Shown here piece after piece: positions 23,385-30,949 of a stretch of DNA of 47,798 bases. A program made the translations under genes and the position numbers. The notes under the pieces are model-generated. The model searched no databases. It was not told where the DNA came from and was given only the letters and a program-made list of their open reading frames with translations. The stretch is taken from NCBI GenBank assembly GCA_038124025.1, contig JAYPBC010000015.1:1-47798 (forward strand), read 5' to 3'. How positions within the stretch are numbered: position 1 is the first letter of the stretch; every line of letters starts with the position of its first letter. This DNA comes from UBA1275 sp038124025. Lineage in GTDB: Bacteria; Bacteroidota; Rhodothermia; Balneolales; Balneolaceae.

Positions 23385-24413
23385 ATGAGCAAACAACGTA
23401 TTGGAATTATTGGTGCAGGTAGTTTTGGAACGGCTTTAGCAAAAGTGTTTTATCAGGCGGGGAATCAAGTTCAAGTTTGGGCCAGAGAAGCAGAAATCGT
23501 TACACACATTAACGCTCATCATACTAATCCTAAGTATTTATCGGATTTAACCCTCCCCGATGCGGTTCTTGCTGTGTCTGAGCTTTCCGAGATTATACAA
23601 GAAAAAGATTTACTGATATTGGCTACCCCATCACACACGTTAGGTGATATGGTTAGTCAGATAAAACCAATGCTTAGCGGTAGTGAAGTCATTGTAACAG
23701 TATCAAAAGGCATTGAAAAAGATAGCTTCAGGACAATGTCACAAGTACTGGTTCATGTACTTGAGGGGGTAATCAGTTCTGACCGAATTGGAGTAATATC
23801 AGGGCCTAGTCATGCCGAAGAGGTTGCTCATCAGAAACCAACAACCGTTGTAGCAAGCTCCTATTCTACTCGAACGGCCACCTATATTCAAGATACCTGT
23901 ATGACCCCCATGTTTCGGATTTATGTGAATAATGATGTGGCAGGGGTTGAAATAGGGGGATCGGTTAAAAATATTATGGCCATTGCTGCGGGTGTTATTG
24001 ACGGTGCGGGCTGGGGGGATAATGCTAAAGCAGCGCTCATAACACGTGGTTTACATGAAATGAAACGCATGGGTGCGCACTTTGGCGCGCATACGGACAC
24101 TTTTTCGGGTCTTACAGGGATGGGAGATTTAATAGTAACTTGTACCTCTACCCATAGTCGTAATCGCCGGCTAGGCCAACTCATTGGAGAAGGTAAGCGC
24201 TTAGAAGAGATTATTGATGGAATGGAAATGGTAGCCGAAGGCGTTAAAACCACTCAAGCAGTGTACTTTTGGGCACAAAAAAACTCCATCGAAATGCCCA
24301 TTACTTCGGCAGTATATAGGGTGCTATTCGAAGGAGTAAACCCCATTGATGCAATGACACAGCTGATGAACCGAGATCCAAAGCAAGAAGGATTACAGGA
24401 TATCTATCCATGA
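23385..24413 (+). CDS. gpsA: NAD(P)-dependent glycerol-3-phosphate dehydrogenase
   Basis: A 342-residue cytoplasmic enzyme reducing dihydroxyacetone phosphate to sn-glycerol 3-phosphate. It shows the Rossmann motif GIIGAGSFGTALA, SKGIEKDS, ISGPSHAEEVA, the catalytic lysine region GGSVKNIMAIAAGVIDG, and GLTGMGDLIVTCTSTHSRNR. The length is typical. Its stop overlaps the start of the next gene (ATGA at 24410), so translation of the AlbA_2 gene is coupled to it. Confidence 0.97.
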   Translation: MSKQRIGIIGAGSFGTALAKVFYQAGNQVQVWAREAEIVTHINAHHTNPKYLSDLTLPDAVLAVSELSEIIQEKDLLILATPSHTLGDMVSQIKPMLSGSEVIVTVSKGIEKDSFRTMSQVLVHVLEGVISSDRIGVISGPSHAEEVAHQKPTTVVASSYSTRTATYIQDTCMTPMFRIYVNNDVAGVEIGGSVKNIMAIAAGVIDGAGWGDNAKAALITRGLHEMKRMGAHFGAHTDTFSGLTGMGDLIVTCTSTHSRNRRLGQLIGEGKRLEEIIDGMEMVAEGVKTTQAVYFWAQKNSIEMPITSAVYRVLFEGVNPIDAMTQLMNRDPKQEGLQDIYP

Positions 24414-25114
24414 AAGAATACGAACAGTATCTGAAGTATACAGGTACTACCACGCTTAGTTCAATGTCGAAGGCCGATTTAATCAATCTTGTCGAGCGTG
24501 GAGAATCTTCTTTCTTAGAGTTTAAGCAGAAAGTAGCATCCCCCGAAAAATTAGCCCGCGAAATTGCCGCTTTTGCTAATTCCGAAGGAGGAATAATTTT
24601 GGTTGGAGTTGGGGATAAGGGAGAGTTAATAGGTTTAGAGACTTATTTGGAAGAAGAATTTTGGCTTAAACAAGCAGCCGAACAAGAATGTCTTCCGCCG
24701 GTGAAAATTAAGCTTGAGCTATTTCAAATGGGCCAAAAGGATATACTTATTGTGCGTGTACCTGAAGCTCCAGATAAACCTGTGCAGGTAAAGGCGGGTA
24801 AATCCAGTAAAATACGGAAGGTATTTGTCCGGGTAGACGATGCTAGTGTAGAAGCAAGTGATGAATACATCCAGGTATTAAAGCAAGATAGGGCCAGTCA
24901 AGGAGTTACTTTTGAATATGGAGAAAAAGAGCAAATTTTATTTCGCTATTTGAAAGAGTACACGGTTATCACGGTGTCAGATTTTTCCAATATTGCCCAC
25001 ATTAATAGTTACCGAGCAACTAAAATATTGGTGAATTTAGTAAGTGCCGGAGTATTAGATCTCTATGATAAAGATGGAAAGGCCCATTACACATTTTCGG
25101 TAAAATCTGCGTAA
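24410..25114 (+). CDS. AlbA_2 (Schlafen-type) domain protein with winged-helix tail
   Basis: A 234-residue protein. Residues 28-140 are an AlbA_2/Slfn-type domain: ESSFLEFKQKVASPEKLARE, then IAAFANSEGGIILVGVGDKG and a PVQVKAGKSSKIRKVFVRVD end. Residues 165-234 look like a winged helix (KEYTVITVSDFSNIAHINSY). Such proteins are usually nucleic-acid-binding regulators. It is translationally coupled to gpsA and followed 10 bases later by an A-type Fe-S carrier. A role as a regulator of this lipid/lipoate run is possible but not shown by the sequence. Confidence 0.85.
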   Translation: MKEYEQYLKYTGTTTLSSMSKADLINLVERGESSFLEFKQKVASPEKLAREIAAFANSEGGIILVGVGDKGELIGLETYLEEEFWLKQAAEQECLPPVKIKLELFQMGQKDILIVRVPEAPDKPVQVKAGKSSKIRKVFVRVDDASVEASDEYIQVLKQDRASQGVTFEYGEKEQILFRYLKEYTVITVSDFSNIAHINSYRATKILVNLVSAGVLDLYDKDGKAHYTFSVKSA

Positions 25115-25124
25115 TTTTGAGAAT

Positions 25125-25661
25125 ATGAACCAAGAGAACAACAATACCAATTCGCCTAGGCCTAATAGTGAGCAGAGATCGAGGGAAGAGGAATCCTTAA
25201 AAGATTCACTGGATGATGTAATTGCCTCCCTGATTGATTTGGATGAAGATGATGCTTCGGAGGAATCGTCAGCTAGTAAAAATCTAATGGATACTGGTTT
25301 ACAAAATGCCGAGGATTTTGATCCTGAAACCGCTCGACCTATTGTGCTTACCGAACGAGCTGCTCGGCAGGTACAGAAAATAGTAGAGCAAGAGGGGCTC
25401 GAATCGGGGCTATACTTGCGTGTTGCGGTTGAGGGGGGTGGTTGCTCAGGTCTTAGTTACAAACTTGGTTTGGATCATCGAAGCGATGAGGATCGGGTAT
25501 ACGCCAGTTACGGGGTTGAGATTATTGTAAAAGAAGAACACCTGATGTATTTGGAAGGAATTAGCATTGACTATCCGGATGGCTTGGATGCACGCGGTTT
25601 TGTGTTTGATAATCCCAATGCTACCGATAACTGTGGATGCGGCGAAAGCTTTGCTGTTTAA
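25125..25661 (+). CDS. A-type iron-sulfur carrier (IscA/ErpA/SufA family) with acidic extension
   Basis: A 178-residue protein. The C-terminal 105 residues are a complete A-type carrier: IVLTERAARQVQKIV, GGGCSGLSY (Cys107) and the NCGCGES tail (Cys170, Cys172). The first about 70 residues are an extra polar and acidic segment (SLIDLDEDDASEESSASKN) that family members usually lack. It delivers Fe-S clusters to targets, and the lipoyl synthase in the same gene run is a well-known client of such carriers. Its end overlaps the convergent hslO stop by four bases. Confidence 0.95.
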   Translation: MNQENNNTNSPRPNSEQRSREEESLKDSLDDVIASLIDLDEDDASEESSASKNLMDTGLQNAEDFDPETARPIVLTERAARQVQKIVEQEGLESGLYLRVAVEGGGCSGLSYKLGLDHRSDEDRVYASYGVEIIVKEEHLMYLEGISIDYPDGLDARGFVFDNPNATDNCGCGESFAV

Positions 25662-26569
25662 TTTCGCTGTGCTTTTGCCTTAGTGATTAATCCTCGGATT
25701 TCTTCAGCAGAGATGTATTCTTTGTTATTACAAAAGTGACAAACGATTTCTTGCACATCATCCTTTAAGTCTTCTAAATCTTTCAGACTTAGCATGGTCA
25801 ATGCGCCTAGGAATCGTTTACGACTACATCGGCAAAAGAAATCGACCGGATTTCGTCCAAGTTCTTTTACCTGAATAGGTGAGACAGAACGGTGCATAAT
25901 GTCATCGATATAGATTTTTTCTGTAAGCAACTGGTCGATAGGTTGAAAAGAAGCCAATCGCTCTTGTAGCATATCAATTTGCCCGTCAGGTGCGTCGGGA
26001 AGTCGCTGTAATAGAAGGCCTCCGGCTTCGGATATGGCGCCGTCTTCGGTAATTCCAATATCCAGCATGACCGCAGAAGGAACCTGCTCGGATTGGGCTA
26101 GATAGTGAGCAATATCGCGGGTTACATCTCCTTCAATGAGCTCGATCGAACTGGTTCGGGGTTCGGCTTCGTTATAGAGTACCTTAGTTAGGCTGAGTAC
26201 GCCTAAGCCTATACCATCGGCCAAGGATATGTTTGGGTCATCGTAGGCTAATTCGGCGCTAGGATTCCCTACATACCCTCGAACCTCACCTAAACTGTTG
26301 GCTTCTGCAACTACATATTGAAGCGGGCCATTGCCATCGAGTCGCACTTGAATCCGCTCTTCTTTCTTTAATTCAGAAGCTAATAAAGTGGCGGCCGTAA
26401 GTGTTTTACCTAAAATAACGGTGGCTAAAAGGGACAAACCGTGCCGGTCTCTTGCTTCATTTACCAGCGCTGTTGTTTTAACCACGGAGAGTTTGAAGTG
26501 TCCATCTTTGGTCATTCCTTTGACCAATCGGTCTTTAAATAAAAAATCTTCTTTAGTAATACTCATCAT
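25658..26569 (-). CDS. hslO: Redox-regulated chaperone Hsp33
   Basis: A 303-residue chaperone that unfolds its C-terminal zinc domain under oxidative stress. The zinc cysteines are present as CxC (Cys246, Cys248; FFCRCSRKRF) and CxxC (Cys277, Cys280; VCHFC). The N-terminal domain shows GKTLTAATLLAS, GPLQYVVAEAN and GYVGNP. Its ATG shares a base with the TAA of the upstream leucine dehydrogenase gene (TAATG), giving translational coupling. The start is MM, with the first ATG giving the overlap. Confidence 0.97.
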   Translation of the reverse strand: MMSITKEDFLFKDRLVKGMTKDGHFKLSVVKTTALVNEARDRHGLSLLATVILGKTLTAATLLASELKKEERIQVRLDGNGPLQYVVAEANSLGEVRGYVGNPSAELAYDDPNISLADGIGLGVLSLTKVLYNEAEPRTSSIELIEGDVTRDIAHYLAQSEQVPSAVMLDIGITEDGAISEAGGLLLQRLPDAPDGQIDMLQERLASFQPIDQLLTEKIYIDDIMHRSVSPIQVKELGRNPVDFFCRCSRKRFLGALTMLSLKDLEDLKDDVQEIVCHFCNNKEYISAEEIRGLITKAKAQRN

Positions 26570-27672
26570 TATTTTTGAGCGTTGGCTAAACGCTGTTCTA
26601 CAAGTTGGTTACTCGCTAAATTAGGGGTTAGATTATTTGTTTTTGCGTATTCATAGACCTCTAATAGAGTGTGATAAATTTCGCGGGTTTGTTCGGCGGC
26701 TCTTTCGGGATTATATCCACCAATCTCGTTGGAAATATTAATGATACCCCCTGCATTGACCACATAGTCAGGCGCATAAAGGATGGATTTTTCTTTCAAT
26801 CGTTGCCCGTGTACTTCCTTGCGAAGAATATTATTAGCTCCGCCCACAATAAAGTCACAGGCTAAATAATCCAAGGTATCGTCATTGATTACTCCACCCA
26901 GTGCGCAAGGACTTAAAATGTCTACCGGGAGGGAAAGAATATGCTCTGGGGCAACCATTTCCGCACCTACTTCAGTGGCTAGTAGTTTGGCTTTTTCGGA
27001 GTAAATGTCAGAAATATAGAGTTTTGCGCCCTCTTTTTGTAGGTGTTTGGCTAAATAGGATGCCACATGTCCGGCTCCTTGTATGGCGACCTTCTTTCCT
27101 TCCAAACTATCTTGGCCGGTTGCATATTTCATGGAGGCCTTCATGCTAACGTAAACTCCAAGCGCAGTAAAGGGAGAGGGATCTCCACTACCGCCTAAAT
27201 TTTTCGGTAAGCCGGTAACATGAGGGGTTTCTTGGTGCACCCACGCCATATTTTCTTCATCCATACCCACATCTTCTGCGGTGATATATTGCCCACCCAA
27301 GAAATCTACACAGCGCCCGAAAGCTCGAAAGAGTTCCTCAGACTTATCCGTTCTTGAATCACCGATGATGACCGCTTTTCCTCCTCCTTGTTCAAGTTTG
27401 GAAATAGCTGCTTTGTAGGTCATGCCTTTTGAAAGCCGGAGTACATCATCTAGAGCATCTTCAAGATTAGGGTATGGCCACATTCTGGTACCCCCTAAGG
27501 ATGGACCAAAGGTAGTGTCGTGAATGGCAATAATGGCGTGCAGCCTTGTTTTTTCATCTTTGAAATAAACAACTTGTTCATGTCCCGCTGTATCAGGTGT
27601 GTGCACTGGGGTATAATAAAGACCAGAAGATATTTCTGTAGCCTTTCCGAACAATGTAAAAGCGTCGCTCAT
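26569..27672 (-). CDS. Leucine/branched-chain amino acid dehydrogenase
   Basis: A 367-residue Glu/Leu/Phe/Val dehydrogenase family enzyme. It shows GPSLGGTRMWPY, LRLSKGMTYKAAISKLEQGG with the substrate and catalytic lysines, TAEDVGMDEENM, the Rossmann motif AIQGAGHVASYLA, and the late ANNILR and NAGGIINISNE blocks. The length and blocks fit leucine dehydrogenase, which oxidatively deaminates leucine, valine and isoleucine with NAD+. Valine or phenylalanine preference cannot be excluded. It is coupled to hslO by TAATG and divergent from recJ. Confidence 0.93.
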   Translation of the reverse strand: MSDAFTLFGKATEISSGLYYTPVHTPDTAGHEQVVYFKDEKTRLHAIIAIHDTTFGPSLGGTRMWPYPNLEDALDDVLRLSKGMTYKAAISKLEQGGGKAVIIGDSRTDKSEELFRAFGRCVDFLGGQYITAEDVGMDEENMAWVHQETPHVTGLPKNLGGSGDPSPFTALGVYVSMKASMKYATGQDSLEGKKVAIQGAGHVASYLAKHLQKEGAKLYISDIYSEKAKLLATEVGAEMVAPEHILSLPVDILSPCALGGVINDDTLDYLACDFIVGGANNILRKEVHGQRLKEKSILYAPDYVVNAGGIINISNEIGGYNPERAAEQTREIYHTLLEVYEYAKTNNLTPNLASNQLVEQRLANAQK

Positions 27673-27848
27673 GGATGAAAAACTTGGATCATGTTATTTT
27701 TATAAATATACCAAAAAGCCTTGAGGTTTACTTAGTATCTGAGTGTGGAATAAAGTATAATTCATACAATATAGTTTGAACTGGTCAATTGGTGTGACAG
27801 CCAATGTGCCTCTTATGTATAAAAATAAAAATAAAGGAAACCATAACT

Positions 27849-29552
27849 ATGTCATTCCGCTGGGTAATTACACAGCCGAAACAGGAGGAAGCTGTATCCA
27901 CTTTGATGGACATGCTCAATGTTCCGGAGTCCATAGCTCGACTATTGGCAATACGCGGTATCTCAAGCTTTGAAGATGCAAAACAATTTTTTAGACCATC
28001 ATTAAACGAACTTTATGATGCTTTTCTAATGAAAGACATGGACCGAGCATCCGAGCGTCTTTCCTTAGCTATTCGTTCTAACGATAAAGTACTGGTGTAT
28101 GGGGATTACGATGTAGATGGTACTACTGCAACGGCTATTGTCTACTCTTTTTTACATGAATTTGGGGTTGAAGTGGATTATTACATTCCCCATCGATTTA
28201 AAGAAGGATATGGGATTAACCCCGAAGGGGTGCAATATGCCCACGAGATGGGGGCCAAGGTTATTGTATCGGTAGATTGTGGGATTACTGCTATCGAAGA
28301 GGCCGAGGAAATCAAAGCCTTGGGTATGGATCTCATTATATGTGACCACCACACCGTAGGGGCTGTGTTGCCGAATGCTTATGCCGTCTTAGACCCTAAA
28401 CGCGAAGATTGTACCTATCCTTTCGATGGGCTGTCCGGGGCAGGTGTAGGTTTTAAATTGGTGCAAGCTACCTTAGCTCGTTTGGGGCTACCAGCAAAAG
28501 TCGCTTATGAGTATTTGGATTTACTAGCCGTATCCATTGCATCGGATATTGTGCCCATTATCGATGAAAATCGAATTTTGATGTGGGCTGGCTTAGAACG
28601 GCTCCGAACGAACCCAAGAGTCGGAATTCAGGCTTTGATGGATTTAATTCGAGTGCCTCAGGCAGAATTGGATACTAAAAAAATTGTGTTTTCCATTGGC
28701 CCAAGAATCAATGCAGCAGGCCGGATGGGAGATGCGTCTACGGCAGTGAAATTATTGATTGCCAAGGATGAGCCCGAAGCTAAGTTAATGGCCCGAGAAT
28801 TGGAAGGCATTAATGTGAAGCGGCGCAACACCGACACGACCACAATGAATGAGGCGGTCGAACAGATTGAAGAGCAGCTGAATATGGATCGGATCTCGGC
28901 GCTGGTGCTTTTTAATCCAGATTGGCATTTAGGGGTCATAGGCATTGTTGCTTCTCGCTTGGTGGATCAATACCATAGGCCAGCCATTATGCTGAGTGAG
29001 GTCGATGGAAAGATCAAAGGCTCGGCCAGAAGTATTCGTGGATTTAACATTTATGAAGCTATTCGGGAATGCGAAGATTTATTGGAGCAATTTGGTGGGC
29101 ATGAATATGCGGCTGGTTTGACCTTAAAGGATGGTGCGTTAAAAGAATTCCGAAAAAGAATGAATAGCAAGGCCGTTGAAGAACTCTCGGGAAGCTCCTT
29201 TGAAGCTGAATTACTGCTTGATACGGAAATAAACCTATCTGAAATAGACGGTAAATTTTGGAAGTTGTTGCATCAGTTTCAACCATTTGGGCCGGCCAAT
29301 ACAAAACCCCTGTTTTGCAGTACGGGGTTAAGCACCGTCGGAGTACCAACCATAGTTGGCAATGGGCACTTGAAACTTCGACTAAAGCAGGAGGGATCGC
29401 CCATTTTTGATGCGATTGGCTTTAATATGCATGAATTAATGCCTGTAGTAAGGGATGGAAAACTCTTTGACATTGCCTATGAACTAGAAGAAAACATCTA
29501 TAATGGCAATAGGTCCATACAGATTCATCTGCGTGATATTAAGGAAACTTAG
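27849..29552 (+). CDS. recJ: Single-stranded-DNA exonuclease RecJ
   Basis: About 567 residues from ATG 27849, chosen because AAAGGAAACC lies just before it; a longer frame from 27804 is not needed. It is a 5' to 3' exonuclease for recombination and mismatch repair. The DHH domain has VYGDYDVDGTTATAI, VDCGI and ICDHHTVG. DHHA1 has SGRSIRG-type blocks (GSARSIRGFN) and GGHEYAAGLTL. An OB-fold C-terminal part ends the protein. All metal-binding residues expected for the family appear present. Confidence 0.96.
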   Translation: MSFRWVITQPKQEEAVSTLMDMLNVPESIARLLAIRGISSFEDAKQFFRPSLNELYDAFLMKDMDRASERLSLAIRSNDKVLVYGDYDVDGTTATAIVYSFLHEFGVEVDYYIPHRFKEGYGINPEGVQYAHEMGAKVIVSVDCGITAIEEAEEIKALGMDLIICDHHTVGAVLPNAYAVLDPKREDCTYPFDGLSGAGVGFKLVQATLARLGLPAKVAYEYLDLLAVSIASDIVPIIDENRILMWAGLERLRTNPRVGIQALMDLIRVPQAELDTKKIVFSIGPRINAAGRMGDASTAVKLLIAKDEPEAKLMARELEGINVKRRNTDTTTMNEAVEQIEEQLNMDRISALVLFNPDWHLGVIGIVASRLVDQYHRPAIMLSEVDGKIKGSARSIRGFNIYEAIRECEDLLEQFGGHEYAAGLTLKDGALKEFRKRMNSKAVEELSGSSFEAELLLDTEINLSEIDGKFWKLLHQFQPFGPANTKPLFCSTGLSTVGVPTIVGNGHLKLRLKQEGSPIFDAIGFNMHELMPVVRDGKLFDIAYELEENIYNGNRSIQIHLRDIKET

Positions 29553-29606
29553 GCTTGTGTATTGTTTCTCCATGCTAAAGGGTGTATATTTGCCATCCTT
29601 TCGGTT

Positions 29607-29682
<76 letters not shown>

Positions 29683-29687
29683 TTATA

Positions 29688-29731
29688 AAACCCTGTTAGT
29701 CAACAATTTATTGATTTTCAGGGTTTTTTTA
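29688..29731 (+). terminator. Intrinsic terminator of tRNA-Phe
   Basis: AAACCCTG and CAGGGTTT form an 8-bp stem around a 23-base loop, and the right arm runs straight into a long T tract (29723-29730). Confidence 0.85.
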
Positions 29732-29845
29732 TTTGGGGGAAATGGGAAAAATTGGGACAACCGTGGGTGAACGGAGAAAAATGAAAAACCGTGGGATTGC
29801 ATCTGAAAATGCCGTGAAATATATCCATGGTCTGTTGCCCCAAAA

Positions 29846-30025
29846 TCACTTCTCAGCATAACTAGCAGTTATCATTCTTTCCAGATAATAACCAACTAAG
29901 CACATGAAAAAGACCCTTAAAAGTACATAAACTTCATCATCCTGTGTAAACAGTACGCAGATAGAAAGTAGTATGGTAAAACCGATCCATCGTATTTTTT
30001 GAGATTGGATAAAAAATTCTCTCAT
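29846..30025 (-). CDS. 59-residue two-TM membrane protein
   Basis: ATG at 30025, TGA at 29846-29848. Two hydrophobic segments (WIGFTILLSICVLF and EVYVLLRVFFMCLVGYYLE) are joined by a short acidic loop (TQDDE), with charged ends (MREFFIQSQKIR, and AEK). An AAGGTG ribosome site sits a few bases before the ATG, and the upstream lipoprotein gene ends only 9 bases earlier. I take this as strong support for a real gene. I recognise no family. It may act with the lipoprotein at the envelope. Confidence 0.65.
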   Translation of the reverse strand: MREFFIQSQKIRWIGFTILLSICVLFTQDDEVYVLLRVFFMCLVGYYLERMITASYAEK

Positions 30026-30034
30026 TGCAGCACC

Positions 30035-30403
30035 TTAATTTTTGATAAAAACGATCACTTTTCCTGAAATAAGATAGGTGTCCGTACTTATCCTGCCGCC
30101 TACTCCGTCACCTAAACTCAGATCTATTAACGCATCGCCCCCTTCTTGTCTTACTTTAACTTTAATTTCTTTGAGCATCTTCTCTATTTCACAGCTACAT
30201 CCTTCCACAGAAATTTCGCCAATGATTTCATAGTCATTTACATTTAATTGTTCTTGGGTGTACACCTTCACCTCAAAGTTTTCGTCTTTAGATTCTCGCG
30301 AACTATCGTCATACGGAATATAATTGGGGGTTATACACCCATATAATACTATTATGCTGGTAAGTAGAAATATTTTAGTAGGTGGTTGAATCACAGGGTT
30401 CAT
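30035..30403 (-). CDS. Small lipoprotein with YbjQ/RcsF-like beta domain
   Basis: A 122-residue protein with a signal segment ending in a good lipobox (SIIVLYGC, Cys23). The mature part has alternating strands, YEIIGEISVEGCSC, a helix MLKEIKVKVRQEGGDALI, and a final strand YLISGKVIVFIK. This strand-helix-strand layout, with a xxGGDAxxD stretch, resembles the small metal- or stress-sensing domains of the YbjQ/RcsF type; that is an impression of fold, not an identification. Two cysteines (GCSC) are available for disulfide or metal. It is first of a two-gene minus-strand unit. Confidence 0.7.
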   Translation of the reverse strand: MNPVIQPPTKIFLLTSIIVLYGCITPNYIPYDDSSRESKDENFEVKVYTQEQLNVNDYEIIGEISVEGCSCEIEKMLKEIKVKVRQEGGDALIDLSLGDGVGGRISTDTYLISGKVIVFIKN

Positions 30404-30468
30404 TGTATTAAATGAGAAAATAATTTACCATTTAGCAATCTATATCTTTACTTAAAAGAGGTCAAACT

Positions 30469-30792
30469 ATGATATATGTTATTATCGGTGTTAGTCTAAT
30501 TTTTGGATCCTTAGGGTTCATACTGACGAAAGATAACGCTCAATATTATTTGGCTGGATATAATACGATGCCTAAAGAACAAAGAGAGCAAGTCGATATC
30601 GAGGCGTATCTTAAAATGTTTAAGCAGGCTCACATAACATTAGCGATTAGCACCTTCCTTCTGGGTGCAGCAACTGTATTTTGGTTTGGGGACCGGGTGG
30701 CAGCGCTTCTTATATCAATATACCCCTTACTTTTTTACGGCTATTTCCTCTTCAAGACGTACCCTTTGTTCAAGCAATTAAAGGGTAAATAG
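30469..30792 (+). CDS. DUF3784-like membrane protein
   Basis: A 107-residue protein with three membrane segments: residues 1-18 (MIYVIIGVSLIFGSLGFI), about 54-72 and about 75-95. Between the first two lies LAGYNTMPKEQREQVD, the hallmark of the DUF3784 family, whose role is not known. The start is ATG 30469 after AAAAGAGG, a usable ribosome site. It is divergent from the lipoprotein pair. It probably ends its own transcript before the BNR gene. Confidence 0.8.
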   Translation: MIYVIIGVSLIFGSLGFILTKDNAQYYLAGYNTMPKEQREQVDIEAYLKMFKQAHITLAISTFLLGAATVFWFGDRVAALLISIYPLLFYGYFLFKTYPLFKQLKGK

Positions 30793-30817
30793 TTAACGCA
30801 CTAATTTTTTTATGCTC

Positions 30818-30846
30818 TTGACGAAAAGCCGCATTAATGATAGTAT
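30818..30846 (+). promoter_or_regulatory. Candidate sigma70-like promoter for the BNR gene
   Basis: TTGACG and TAGTAT are separated by 17 bases. Transcription from here would give a leader of about 100 bases with only about 7 G residues (30847-30949) and no Shine-Dalgarno before the ATG. The spacing is ideal, but the -10 box is imperfect. Confidence 0.35.
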
Positions 30847-30949
30847 GAATCAACCCTAATTCATATCAAATAGTCCCTAAACCCTCATCAAATCCATACC
30901 GAGCACTCACCAAACTCTAACCGAACCCACTAACCGAATAGCTAATTTC

